A DNA stretch of 64,000 nucleotides from Rubrobacteraceae bacterium. Lineage in GTDB: Bacteria; Actinomycetota; Rubrobacteria; Rubrobacterales; Rubrobacteraceae. Of this stretch, positions 1 to 8,046 are shown piece by piece. The number at the start of each line of letters is the position of its first letter. Position 1 is the first letter of the stretch. The notes under the pieces are model-generated. The model was not told the origin of the DNA, searched no databases, and saw nothing but the letters and a program-made list of their open reading frames with translations. The stretch lies in contig JAUJNO010000005.1 in the NCBI GenBank assembly GCA_030448125.1, positions 141,110-205,109 on the forward strand, read 5' to 3'. Made by a program: the position numbers and the translations under genes.

Positions 1-156
1 ACCCTTCGACTCTTCCACCACCTCGGCCAGACCGTTCTGGATAAAGTGTTCGATCTCACCGCGCTTCCATGATGCGGTAGATCCCGAAGTCCAACTCCTT
101 GCTCTCGAACTGGAAGAGCTGGCGTAGTAGATCTTGCAGCCGCGCGCGTCGCTCAT
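1..156 (-). pseudogene. N-terminus of adenine-specific DNA methyltransferase, cut by window edge, frameshifted
   Basis: The minus strand encodes MSDAR, then LQDLLRQLFQFESKELDFG followed by IYRIM, then a run ending in FIQNGLAEVVEESKG. The phrase LFQ-F-LDFGIYRIM marks the extreme N-terminus of large Mod-like DNA adenine methyltransferases of restriction-modification systems; this is recalled family knowledge, and no catalytic motif is inside the window. Two frame changes are needed, one after codon 5 and one just after IYRIM, so the gene is broken or mis-sequenced here. The rest lies beyond position 1. A toxin-antitoxin remnant sits directly upstream, giving a small decayed defence-type neighbourhood. 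Confidence 0.5.
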
Positions 157-262
157 CTTATCCTCCGCCCGGCCGCTCTGATCGGCGTCTTCCCCAACGA
201 TACAAGTATCCGCGAAGAGCCGCGATTGGCAACGAGCGAATACGCCAGTCTACCTCCGGGAC

Positions 263-517
263 TTACCCGTACACACTCCCCCGGTGTCCGACCGCGAGTA
301 TAAGAACCTCCCGCGCCTCGTCGTCCACGCGGTAGACGATCCGGTAGTCTCCGACTCTCACGCGCCAGTCTTCGAGGCTCCCGGTACCGCGCATCTTGAC
401 GGCGCCGCGGGGTCGGGGTCTTCGGCGAGAGCACGGACGGCCTGCTCGAGCCGGTCGTACGTGCTCTGCGGCAAACGGTTCATGGTCTTGCGAACCCGCC
501 GGGATGACCTCGTACAA
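263..517 (-). pseudogene. RelE/ParE-type toxin, frameshifted
   Basis: The C-terminal half reads WRVRVGDYRIVYRVDD and ends in LILAVGHRGSVYG, the hallmark of RelE/ParE-superfamily mRNA interferase toxins. The N-terminal half (RKTMNRLPQSTYDRLEQAV) is in a different frame. A one-base loss in the C-rich run near position 420 and another near 500 explain the break. The start is a TTG at 517. It lies just downstream of its likely antitoxin on the same strand, the usual order for this family. As written the product would not be functional; a sequencing error in the homopolymer is the alternative. Confidence 0.6.
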
Positions 518-536
518 GATCGCGGCTGGTCTACTA

Positions 537-775
537 TTACTCGGGAGCGCCGGGGAGTCTCCGCCTCCCGAGCCGCCGGCGCTCTTTCTCCATCGACGGC
601 CTCGGAGTCGAAGCCTCCTCGCCGCGCTCTATCTCGCGCAGCGACTCGTCCGCAGCCCGCAGGTCTTCGAGATCTCGAGGGCCTCCAGGAGCCGTTCGTA
701 CTCCTCGATGTCCAGGATCACGCCCTGACGCTTGCCAGTTTTGTCGGTTACATCGATGTGAGGTCTTACCTCCAC
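537..775 (-). pseudogene. Phd/RelB-like antitoxin, frameshifted
   Basis: From a GTG at 775 the frame reads VEVRPHIDVTDKTGKR and then GVILDIEEYERLLEALE, which matches the DNA-binding half of Phd/YefM-like antitoxins (a short beta strand followed by an IEEYERL helix). After EALE the reading frame breaks. Restoring one base gives DLEDLRAADESLREIERGEE, an acidic tail typical of toxin-wrapping segments. The gene overlaps the end of the upstream gene by 10 bases and precedes the toxin. The cassette is inferred to be dead, because both partners are frameshifted. Confidence 0.55.
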
Positions 776-1209
776 CGAGGCTGCGCTTGAGGGTAGATCA
801 AAGATCCTCCCGCGTAGCCTGGCTGGCCACCCGGCTCCCACTGCTGGGCGAGAAAGACGTACGTTCCGCTCTCCGCGTCCGGCGGGACGCGTACCAGGGC
901 ATCCAATGTTTCCTCGTACGGAACGATGATCTTCTCGAAGAAGTTCAGAGGATCGCCGTTCAGGCGCCCGCTCAGAACCGCCAGCGGAGCCAGGGGCGCT
1001 ATCCCTTCCACTTTCAGGCGTATCGCGGAACCAGCCGCCACGTTTCTATCCGCGACACGGGCGCGAAAACGCCCCGCGTTGTGGTTGGCGAGTATCATCT
1101 GCCCCAAGATCCAGGGCGAGAGCTTGCGCTTTTTGAGTTCCGGCCGCCAGGTCTCGGGCCGGTCGTACGAAGCGTACTCGCCCTGCCAATCTATGGCTAA
1201 ATTTTTCAT
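766..1209 (-). CDS. Hypothetical protein, 147 aa
   Basis: An intact open frame starts at ATG 1209, preceded by a GAGGCGG ribosome-binding site, and stops just inside the antitoxin gene. The product is basic near the N-terminus (ELKKRKLSPW), has no signal peptide or membrane helix, and I do not recognise a family. A stretch around residues 50-100 alternates hydrophobic and polar residues and may be beta rich. A longer frame upstream exists, but the Shine-Dalgarno sequence favours this start. The overlap with the antitoxin suggests one transcript. Confidence 0.45.
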   Translation of the reverse strand: MKNLAIDWQGEYASYDRPETWRPELKKRKLSPWILGQMILANHNAGRFRARVADRNVAAGSAIRLKVEGIAPLAPLAVLSGRLNGDPLNFFEKIIVPYEETLDALVRVPPDAESGTYVFLAQQWEPGGQPGYAGGSLIYPQAQPRWR

Positions 1210-1319
1210 CTGATAGCCGCCTCGTTGCTGCTTGCGCAGTAATTCTAGTTCAGAGAGTACTCGCAGCACACACGAAAACGAGGGGCTACACGGGAGGCAC
1301 TGCTGTATTTGCTACTTGG

Positions 1320-2142
1320 TTAGTCTTTCGCGACAGTGGTGCCCGCGGCAGAGATGCCGGCGGCGGGGCTCACAGTGGTCGTCGCGGGGAGGCGGCGGCG
1401 ATGGTCCTCCCAGCCCTCGTCCACCTTGGTGAGGACCTCGGCCAGCCGGAGCTTCTCAGCCGGATCACGGGCCACGCCGGGTCGAACTCGCCGCGGAAGG
1501 CGGAGAATCTCGGGGCGGCCGGACGGGCGTGGTGGTTGTTGTAGCCCTCGCCGAAGGTGATGAGCGCCAATAGCTTGAGGTTGGTCGCGTCGTTCTCGAA
1601 GCTCTTGGAGCCGAAGGTGTGCCCGGCGCCGTTGATCGCGGCGTTCAAGAGCAGGTACACGACCGCCAGCGTCGTGAGCGCGACGAGGCCCGGCCCTATG
1701 CCCATCAGCAGCACCAGGACCACACCCGTCAGAGAGAACCCGAGTGTCGTTCCTCAAGAGCGCCCTGTCGAGACGGTCGAAGGGGAGATCGGAGGCGTAC
1801 TTCTCCAGGGTGTCGCCGTCGTTCGCCTCACGGCGATAGTAGTAGACGTTGCCGATCATGATCTTCCAGTACCCCTCGATGTGGGGCTGTGCGGGTCTCC
1901 TCGATGTCGCTGAAGTTATGGTGCTTGCGATGTACTGCCACCCATTCCCGGGGCGAGATGCTCGTGAGCATCCACGTCCCGAAGCGCATGAACATGGTCA
2001 GAGCGGGGTGAAGCCGGATAGCCTTGTGCGCAAGCACCCGGTGCAGATAGATGGTGGTGATCAAAGTAGCCACCTCCGCAAGCACCAGCCCCACCAATAC
2101 GGCCACTACGTAGCCCACGAAACCTCCCTCGGCCAGACGCAA
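1320..2142 (-). pseudogene. Decayed acyl-CoA/fatty acid desaturase (copy 1)
   Basis: This is a degraded paralogue of the intact desaturase at 36216-37034. It keeps the first two histidine boxes (HRVLAH and HRKHH) and long identical stretches. The frame breaks near 1890 (after HNFSDIE), near 1750 and near 1480. The third box is damaged as well: the intact copy reads GEGLHNNHHARP, whereas this copy reads GEGYNNHHARP after an in-frame loss. Loss of a metal-binding His together with several indels argues for real decay rather than a single read error. The enzyme family inserts double bonds into membrane acyl chains. Confidence 0.85.
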
Positions 2143-2258
2143 GACGGCGTCCGGCGAACCATAATTTTCCTAACCCTCTCTCACCGTAACCGGGAGAGAG
2201 ACCTCCGGCCCATCCCTAGAGGCGCCCTTCCTCCGCAGACGAAGGTCCCCGGCGGCGC

Positions 2259-2287
2259 GAGGGCCAGAAGGAATCTCCCTGGCCCTC
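2259..2287. terminator. Stem-loop downstream of the cold shock gene
   Basis: GAGGGCCAG pairs with CTGGCCCTC around an 11-base loop. It lies 24 bases past the stop of the minus-strand cold shock gene and is not followed by a clear T run, so it may be a transcript-end stem rather than a classical intrinsic terminator. Confidence 0.4.
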
Positions 2288-2310
2288 ACACTCTCTGCGA
2301 TGTTTGGTTT

Positions 2311-2514
2311 TTAGACGGGGGTAACGTTCTCCGCCTGCATGCCCTTCTTGCCGCGGGTCGCCTCGTAGGAGACCTTTGCGCCCTCGTCCAGGGACTTGAA
2401 GCCGCTGCCTGCTATACCGGTGTGGTGAACGAAGAGATCTTCGCCACCCTCATCCGGGGAGATAAAGCCGTAGCCTTTCTCGTCGTTGAACCACTTGACC
2501 GTTCCCTGGGGCAT
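2311..2514 (-). CDS. cspA: Cold shock protein, CspA family
   Basis: This 67-residue protein has the single CSD beta-barrel of the CspA family and is full length. The RNA-binding motifs are visible: KGYGFI at about residues 13-18 and DLFVHH at about 26-31, with the conserved N-terminal TVKWFND. Family members bind single-stranded RNA or DNA and act as RNA chaperones in the cytoplasm. The gene stands alone between a decayed desaturase and a plus-strand operon. The long untranslated region upstream (2515-2669) is shared divergently with the deacetylase operon. Confidence 0.95.
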   Translation of the reverse strand: MPQGTVKWFNDEKGYGFISPDEGGEDLFVHHTGIAGSGFKSLDEGAKVSYEATRGKKGMQAENVTPV

Positions 2515-2759
2515 ACTGGAGCCCGCCTTTCTTCTTTTCTGGGTTCCGGCAAACGAAAAGCCCCCTTATCTCAGGGCGGCGATCAATCTGCTGCAAACCC
2601 ACCTTCGATTACTCGCCCAGTATAGCAGGCGTGGTACGACACACAAGTCGTGATCTGTAGGACCTACCGGTGCCGGACGATTCAGCGGTGCTTAACGAAC
2701 AGGCTTATTGGGGAGAGTGCGGAGAAGGAGGCTTGAATATCGCTCATTGGGAGGTTCGG

Positions 2760-3434
2760 ATGACCGGGGCCGCAAACGACACGCCACAGGAGGTGCCGCG
2801 AATCTCGCTCACCTTCGACGACGGTCCGCATCCCATCTGGACTCCGCGCGTGCTGGGGGCGTTACAGAGAGCCGAGACCCGGGCCACGTTCTTCGTCGTA
2901 GCCCCGCTGGCTCGGCGGTTCCCGCGTTTGATCTCCGAGATTCTCAGGTACGGGCACGGGGTTGAGTTCCACTGCACGGAGCACGTGCGGCACACGGAGC
3001 AGTCTCGCGAGGAGGTCGAGGCCGACGTCCGGGATGGTCTGCGAGAGCTCCGGCGCCAGGGAGTATGCCCCCGATTCTGGCGTCCGCCGTGGGGCGTGCT
3101 CGCGCCCTTTACGGCGGAGATCACCTGCGCGTTCGGGCTCGAGCTTGCCCTGTGGACGGAGGGCACCCACGACTGGCGGGGAGACCCAGCCTCCGAGATG
3201 CTGGAGCGCGTGGGACCCGAGCTTCGTCCGGGCTCTATCGTGCTGATGCACGATGGAATCGGGCCCGGCGCCCTCCGATCCGGCTGCGGCGAGACCGTCG
3301 CCCTCGTGGAGGGCCTCGTAGAACGCATCCGCTTCCTCGGGTGCGAGCCAGGCCCCCTGGACGCAACCTTAACAGTGGGGACATCCCCCACGAGTGAAGC
3401 ATTTTCGGAGCAGGAAAGGCCCGTGGGAACGTGA
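2760..3434 (+). CDS. Polysaccharide deacetylase (NodB / carbohydrate esterase 4)
   Basis: All five CE4 motifs are visible: TFDDGP at residues 18-23 (catalytic Asp and metal Asp), HCTEH at 71-75 (metal histidines), RPPWG, the DW of GTHDW, and LMHDG near the C-terminus. The family removes N-acetyl groups from chitin-like or peptidoglycan sugars. I chose ATG 2760 because GGGAGG sits five bases upstream; a GTG at 2670 would add 30 residues. No signal peptide is evident, so the substrate may be a cytoplasmic or lipid-linked intermediate. The stop overlaps the next start (GTGA), indicating translational coupling. Confidence 0.88.
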   Translation: MTGAANDTPQEVPRISLTFDDGPHPIWTPRVLGALQRAETRATFFVVAPLARRFPRLISEILRYGHGVEFHCTEHVRHTEQSREEVEADVRDGLRELRRQGVCPRFWRPPWGVLAPFTAEITCAFGLELALWTEGTHDWRGDPASEMLERVGPELRPGSIVLMHDGIGPGALRSGCGETVALVEGLVERIRFLGCEPGPLDATLTVGTSPTSEAFSEQERPVGT

Positions 3435-3730
3435 GAGAGAACATAGACCGCCGGCTCGAGCACGCCGCCCGGCGGGCGGACGAAGACTCGGGCGCCTCGC
3501 TCGCTGCGTTTTCAGCGGAGCTCCGGTGCGCGGTCGCGGAAGCCTGCCGAGAGATCCTGGGCGAGGAGGTCCAAGCTCGCGGCTCCCGCCCGTTCGCCGT
3601 CGGCGACGCCCTCGACCAGGCCCGACGCGACTCGGGGCTCTTTCTCCTCCAGCACCGCCTCCTAGAGCCTGCATTCGCTCGCCCGGACGAGTGCCGGGAG
3701 GCTGTCTTGGGGAGGTACGCACGCCCATGA
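3431..3730 (+). CDS. Hypothetical protein, 99 aa, coupled to deacetylase and methyltransferase
   Basis: The frame opens at GTG 3431, overlapping the deacetylase stop, and closes at 3730, overlapping the ATG of the methyltransferase (ATGA). The product is rich in Ala, Arg and Glu, predicted helical and soluble. I do not recognise a family. Tight coupling on both sides suggests it takes part in the same pathway, perhaps as an accessory subunit; that is inference only. Confidence 0.6.
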   Translation: MRENIDRRLEHAARRADEDSGASLAAFSAELRCAVAEACREILGEEVQARGSRPFAVGDALDQARRDSGLFLLQHRLLEPAFARPDECREAVLGRYARP

Positions 3731-4335
3731 CGGAGCGTTTCCGCCGGGAGTACTTCGAGGAGCTCTACGGGAAGTCTGAGGATCCGTGGGAGTTCGCCAC
3801 GAGCGAGTACGAGAAGAGGAAGTATGGGCGGACGCTCGCCGCCCTGGAGGGGCGCCGTTTTCACCGGGCACTGGAGGCAGGCTGCTCCATTGGCGTCTTC
3901 ACGGCCATGCTCGCCCCCTACTGCGACGAGCTCTTAGCCGTGGACACCTCCGAGCGGGCCGTCGAGCTCGCCCGAGAGCGCCTCTCGGGCTCCCGGCACG
4001 TGCGTGTCGAGCGCAGCACCCTCCCCGAGGAGGCGCCGGCGGGACCGTTCGACCTTATCGTGGCCTCCGAGTTCCTCTACTACCTCACGGAGGACCTCCT
4101 GCTCGCGGCTCTTCGGCGCTTCGAGCAGGAGCTCGCCCCTGGGGGCAGCCTGCTCGTCGTACACATGCGCAAGGAGATAGAAATCTATCCTCTCCAGGGC
4201 GACGAGGTGCACGATCTCCTTAACCGCCATACCCGGCTCGCGAACGTACTCGCCGTAACCGAGCCGGAGTACCGGCTGGACCTTTTTAGGGATGCCGGGA
4301 GCCGCGCGCGCCGGAGAGCGGAAGGACAATCTTAG
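3727..4335 (+). CDS. NodS-like SAM-dependent methyltransferase
   Basis: The 202-residue product opens with a phrase (FEELYGKSEDPWEFATSEYE) characteristic of NodS-type small-molecule methyltransferases. The SAM-binding motif I is ALEAGCSIGVFT, with an acidic motif II near LLAVDTS and FDLIVASEFLYYL as the post-motif. It is translationally coupled to the two genes upstream. With a NodB-type deacetylase in front, the pair resembles the deacetylate-then-methylate logic of Nod-factor synthesis, although the substrate here is unknown. The TAG stop lies exactly at the left junction of the IS5 element and would be regenerated if the element were absent. Confidence 0.8.
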   Translation: MTERFRREYFEELYGKSEDPWEFATSEYEKRKYGRTLAALEGRRFHRALEAGCSIGVFTAMLAPYCDELLAVDTSERAVELARERLSGSRHVRVERSTLPEEAPAGPFDLIVASEFLYYLTEDLLLAALRRFEQELAPGGSLLVVHMRKEIEIYPLQGDEVHDLLNRHTRLANVLAVTEPEYRLDLFRDAGSRARRRAEGQS

Positions 4336-4351
4336 AGTGCATTTCAAAACC
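4335..4351 (+). repeat. Left terminal inverted repeat of the IS5-like element
   Basis: GAGTGCATTTCAAAACC, preceded by the TTA target triplet at 4332-4334. Its first base completes the TAG stop of the methyltransferase gene. Confidence 0.75.
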
Positions 4352-4376
4352 TTGCTGCGATGTTAGGCTTGCCGCC

Positions 4377-5170
4377 ATGAACAAGGAACTGGTGAGCGAC
4401 GAACTATGGCGGATCGTCGAGCCGCTGCTCCCGACCGAACCGCCCAAGGTGAGAGGTGGTAGACCTCGGATACCGGACCGGGCGGTGCTCTCGGGCATTG
4501 TCTTCGTCCTCAGGAGCGGAATCCCTTGGCGTATGCTGCCTAATGAGTTGGGCTTTGGAAGCGGCGTAACGTGCTGGCGGCGGCTCCCGGACTGGCAGAA
4601 GGCGGGTGTCTGGCATCGTCTGCACCGGACGCTGCTGGACCGGCTGGGAAGGTGCGGCAAGGTGGACTGGTCGAGGGCGAGCTTGGACTCGGCAAGTGTG
4701 CCCGCCAAAAGGGGGGCGAAGCGGTCGGGCCCAACCCGACCAACCGGGGCAAGCCCGGCTCCAAGCGTCACGTTCTGACCGACCGCAACGGCGTTCCCCT
4801 CGCCGTGGTGCTCACTGCCGCCAACGTGCACGACTCCAAGGTCTTCGAAGAGCTGGTGGACACCGTCGGGCCGGTTAAGCGCCCCGGGAAAGGCCGGCCC
4901 CGCAGGAGGCCGGAGAAGCTGCATGCCGACAAGGCTTACGACTTCCGGTGCTGCCGAGCGGTTCTGCGTCGTCGTGGCATCAAGAGCCGCATCGCAAGGA
5001 GGGGAAAAGACGCCAGCGAGAGGTTGGGACGGTACCGGTGGGTGGTGGAGCGCACACTGGCATGGCTGGCACGGTACCGCAGACTTTTGGTGCGCTACGA
5101 GAGGCGAGCGGACATCCACGAGGCGTTTCTTTATCTTGGATGTGCGCTCATCTGCCTTACGCTCACGTAA
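4377..5170 (+). CDS. IS5-family transposase, two reading frames joined by a likely -1 frameshift
   Basis: The first frame runs 4377-4778 and the second is used from about 4710 to 5170. Together they give a DDE transposase of about 264 residues. The first catalytic Asp is in SLDSASVP, the second in LHADKAYD and the Glu in RWVVERTLAW. The frames meet at an AAAAGGGGGG run near 4707-4716, where slipping back one base on GGG changes VPAK into KGGEAVGP. Programmed frameshifting is known in this family, so the gene may be active rather than broken. The protein cuts and rejoins the ends of its own element. Confidence 0.85.
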
Positions 5171-5361
5171 ACACGCGACGCCGACCATTTCACCATCGAG
5201 ATACCCGCACCCGAGCAGCTCCGGAAGAAGGAGCCTCCTCGAATAGGGTAGAGCCCGTTTGTAAGGGTTCGAGGAGAGTTTGCTTCGCCGGTCTTGCTTT
5301 CCGCTGAAATACCGGATATGAACTACGATAGGACCGATCCATTGGGATAAGGAGGGCAACC

Positions 5362-5850
5362 ATGGAAACGAACGAACAGGGCGTCACCCACATTCCTCCA
5401 GGCGGAGGCAAGAAGCTCTGGGTGACAGACGAGTTGATGACCTTCAAAGTGTCGGGTGAAGACACCGGCGGGGCGTATTCGCTTACCGATTCGGTGGTGC
5501 CACCGCAAGGTGGCCCACCTCCCCACATCCACCACCGGGAGGACGAGGCCTTCTGGATGTTAGAGGGGGAACTAGAGGTTTTAGTGGGTGAGAACAGGTT
5601 CAAGGCGGCTGCCGGTTCTTTCGTCCACCTGCCTAAAGGCGTTCTCCACTCCTACCAGAACGTCGGCACCGGGCCCGCCAGATTCCTAACGTTGATGGTC
5701 CCGGCTGGGTTGGAGAAGTTTTTTGAGGAAGTAGGCAAGCCGGGCACAGACCTGTCTTCCCCGCCGCCGTTCGAAGAAGAGGACATCGATAAACTCTTGG
5801 CAGTCGCACCGAAGTACGGCGTGGAGATACCACCACCTCCTGAGTCATAG
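5362..5850 (+). CDS. Cupin-domain protein (quercetinase-like), passenger inside the IS element
   Basis: The 162-residue protein carries both cupin motifs: PPPHIHHREDEAFWMLEGE (two His and a Glu as metal ligands) and GSFVHLPKGVLHSYQN (third His). This single-domain type is often annotated as quercetin 2,3-dioxygenase-like, but its substrate cannot be read from sequence. ATG 5362 has a strong AAGGAGG six bases upstream. The gene follows the transposase in the same direction, and both lie within the inverted repeats. A Pro/Glu-rich tail follows the barrel. Confidence 0.85.
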   Translation: METNEQGVTHIPPGGGKKLWVTDELMTFKVSGEDTGGAYSLTDSVVPPQGGPPPHIHHREDEAFWMLEGELEVLVGENRFKAAAGSFVHLPKGVLHSYQNVGTGPARFLTLMVPAGLEKFFEEVGKPGTDLSSPPPFEEEDIDKLLAVAPKYGVEIPPPPES

Positions 5851-5881
5851 GCCAATACTTCTGGTTCAAATGTACGGCCCC

Positions 5882-5898
5882 GGTTTTGAAACACACTC
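5882..5898 (-). repeat. Right terminal inverted repeat of the IS5-like element
   Basis: GGTTTTGAAACACACTC on the plus strand, followed by TTA at 5899-5901. It mirrors the left end with two mismatches. Confidence 0.72.
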
Positions 5899-5946
5899 TT
5901 AGTCGACGGCGGGTCCTCCGGTAGGCCTCTCTAAGCCAGGAGAGCT

Positions 5947-6873
5947 TTATGGACTTTCTCGTGAGGCGGCCGGGGCTTTCTTCGCTCTAGCGGCGCGGGC
6001 TTGGGTCACGTCCACCTTGCTGAACAATCCTCTCGACCTGCCCCTGAAAACGTTCCAGTGGTAGTACGCCTGGGCGGTCCTTAGACCCGCTGCGCAGACC
6101 ACCGCCCGCTTCAGAGGCTCAACAAGGGTCCCAGCCCTGGCGCGTAGCGGGTACTCGTGTTTTGTGAGCACGCGCCCTCTTCCGCAGCCGTACTCGTACG
6201 CTCGCCGCATGGCTTTGGCGTCGTACGGCGGCACGGGCTGCGGATGGATCACGTTCAGGGAAGGTTCATAGTACAGCGATGCACCCTCGCTCAGGAGCTG
6301 CAGAAGGTAATCGGTGCCTTCGCCCGATTCCCAGGCCGTGCCGGAGCCCCTGCCGAGGGTTTCGTCGAACCGGAACCTCCGTGCGCTCTTCCCGCGCAGG
6401 AACATGGTGGCCTCGATGCTACGGGTCCAGATGTTCATGGCGTCTAGAGGACCGGGTTCGAGATCGAAGTCCAGGATGCTGCTCTGACCTTGCTCATCGA
6501 CCAAACGCCCGGTCAATCCGCCTAGCTCGGGATGGTGATCGAAGAACCGCGCCACCCTCTCCAGCAGATTCGGCGGATACCGGCAGTCGTCGTCGGGGAA
6601 AGCGACCAGGTCGGAACAGGCGTGCCTGAGCCCCTCGTTTCTTGCCGCCGACGCGCCCACTCGCTTTGTTCGCAGGTGGAGAATTGGGTACAGGTCCCCG
6701 TACGCGTCCACAACCGGTACCAGCCTGTCGTCCGGGTTCTGGTCTACCACGACCAACTGGAAGTCGCGGAAGGTTTGGACGGCGAGCGAAGACCAACTGG
6801 AAGTCGCGAAGGTTTGGGCGGCGAGCGAAGCCAGAAATCGCTCCGGCTCTTCCCTCCTCCCGATTGTGGGCAT
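5947..6873 (-). CDS. Family 2 glycosyltransferase with internal tandem duplication
   Basis: The GT-A fold markers are present: QLVVVDQNPDD, VGASAARNEGL and the metal-binding AFPDDDCRYPP, followed by a conserved EGTDYLLQLLSEGASL. Such enzymes move sugars from nucleotide donors to lipid or polysaccharide acceptors at the membrane. Near the N-terminus AAQTF is repeated as AVQTF, because a 40-bp unit (6751-6790) is followed by a 39-bp copy (6791-6829). The extra 13 residues lie next to the nucleotide-binding strand and may impair the enzyme. The ATG at 6873 lacks a clear ribosome-binding site, so the true start could be a few codons upstream. Confidence 0.8.
   Translation of the reverse strand: MPTIGRREEPERFLASLAAQTFATSSWSSLAVQTFRDFQLVVVDQNPDDRLVPVVDAYGDLYPILHLRTKRVGASAARNEGLRHACSDLVAFPDDDCRYPPNLLERVARFFDHHPELGGLTGRLVDEQGQSSILDFDLEPGPLDAMNIWTRSIEATMFLRGKSARRFRFDETLGRGSGTAWESGEGTDYLLQLLSEGASLYYEPSLNVIHPQPVPPYDAKAMRRAYEYGCGRGRVLTKHEYPLRARAGTLVEPLKRAVVCAAGLRTAQAYYHWNVFRGRSRGLFSKVDVTQARAARAKKAPAASRESP
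6751..6829. repeat. Tandem duplication inside the glycosyltransferase gene
   Basis: Two adjacent units beginning GACCAACTGGAAGTCGCG and ending GGCGAGCGAA, 40 and 39 bases long, differ by one indel and one substitution. The reading frame is kept. Confidence 0.9.
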
Positions 6874-7329
6874 AATTAACGAGATACTTCTCAGCAGTCA
6901 CCACTTTCTCAACTGGCTCGCTCTCGGTGAGGGAGTCCTATCCGAGATCCCGGAAGGCTTTCTCGAACTAGCCCCGCTATTTTCTTGTTGGAGTGCGTTT
7001 AAGCTGGCCTTGTCCCCAAGACCCATCATACCCACGTGTTCCCTTCCTTACCCACATGCTCCCTTCCGGGGAGTACGAATATCAGACCCGCCACCACGGC
7101 ACCGATCCCGCCCCACCTGACGAGGTCTGAAGACAGCACCGGCAACACCCCACCGTTTGTTCGTCGACAAAGTCGAGATATGATGTCATTGGGCGAAGCC
7201 TCGCGCACCTCCAACTATCGTCCACAAGAGCACCGGCTAACAAGCTCCTACGCCAGCGCCACCTCGATCTCGCGGACGCCTTCTCCCAGCAAGGCGCTGA
7301 ACGTCAGGGCCGGGGTATGTGCACTTGGA
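6874..7329. other. Non-coding stretch, 456 bp
   Basis: I see no supported gene. The part near 7028-7070 contains two imperfect copies of CCCACRTGYTCCCTTCC. The segment probably holds the promoter of the glycosyltransferase (left) and the 3' region of the dipeptidase (right). Confidence 0.5.
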
Positions 7330-8046
7330 TTACCAGAGGTGGCAGTCGTAGTGCCACCACTCCGTCTCCAGCGCGACGAAGTCGTGGCTCTCCATGACCT
7401 CGCGCAGAAGCTCACGGTTGCGGATGGCCTCTTCGGGCAGGTCTGCGTAGTCGTGCCCGGCCTTCACGGTGAAGTCGTCGTAGCTGGTGGGCATGGGGAG
7501 CTCTTCTCCGGTGCTGCTATCGACGAGCGTTACGTCTACCGCGCAGCCGCGGTTGTGCCGGGAGCCTTCGGCGGGGTCGGCGACGAAATCGGGGTCCTGG
7601 TAGGGCTCCCAAATCCTCTCGGTCACCTCGTAGGGACGGTAGCCGTCGAAGACCTTTAGCTCCAGTCCGCGCTCTTTGAGATCCTCCTGTGCCTCGCTTA
7701 GGAATTCGGCGGCGGGTTTGCGCGACACCGCCTTTGCAACCGGGTAGAGCTGCTCCCCCATGAAGTTGTTCTCCGTCGCGTAGCGGACGTCGAGGCGGAT
7801 GCCGGAGATCTCTTCCTCGATATCCACCAGCTCCTTCGACGGGTCCTCGGCGACCGTCTGGAGGTAGAGGTCCTTGTCGTCGATGACCTCGAGACCGTAC
7901 TCGTTCTCGGGGATCTCGTTCTCGGCCTCGACCCCGGTACCGGACCCGTCATCGGAGCCGGCGCAGGCGGGGGCGGCGAGGAGGAGTATAGTCACCGGCC
8001 AACCACCCACGGACCAAAGACACGAGCCGCACCTCGACCTCCTCAT
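7330..8046 (-). CDS. VanX-type D-Ala-D-Ala dipeptidase, putative lipoprotein
   Basis: The 238-residue protein belongs to peptidase family M15D. The zinc motif SRHNRGCAVDV (SxHxxGxAxD) and the catalytic ETEWWHYDC (ExxWWH) are both complete. These enzymes hydrolyse D-alanyl-D-alanine and can serve cell-wall recycling as well as vancomycin resistance; no vanH or vanA gene is nearby, so recycling is more likely. The N-terminus has a hydrophobic stretch ending in LAAPACAGSD, a plausible though imperfect lipobox, followed by an acidic linker of about 50 residues. GAGGAGAGG precedes the ATG at 8046. Confidence 0.87.
   Translation of the reverse strand: MRRSRCGSCLWSVGGWPVTILLLAAPACAGSDDGSGTGVEAENEIPENEYGLEVIDDKDLYLQTVAEDPSKELVDIEEEISGIRLDVRYATENNFMGEQLYPVAKAVSRKPAAEFLSEAQEDLKERGLELKVFDGYRPYEVTERIWEPYQDPDFVADPAEGSRHNRGCAVDVTLVDSSTGEELPMPTSYDDFTVKAGHDYADLPEEAIRNRELLREVMESHDFVALETEWWHYDCHLW

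Larger units (their letters stand above)
4335..5898 (+). mobile_element. IS5-family (IS427/IS1031-like) element with apparent cupin passenger gene
   Basis: Left end GAGTGCATTTCAAAACC (4335) and the reverse complement of the right end, GAGTGTGTTTCAAAACC (ending at 5898), match at 15 of 17 positions. Both ends are flanked by TTA inside CTTAG (4332-4334 and 5899-5901), which fits a 3-bp TNA target duplication. The 1564-bp unit holds a transposase in two frames (4377-5170) and then a complete cupin gene (5362-5850). No nearer right end was found after the transposase. IS5 elements of this group are usually about 0.85 kb, so the extra 0.7 kb looks like cargo. Confidence 0.75.

Noticed and set aside
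5155..5185. Possible right end of the IS just after the transposase (GCGTGTTT reversed)
   Set aside because: Only a few bases match the left end and there is no target duplication; the end at 5898 matches 15 of 17 bases with TTA flanks.
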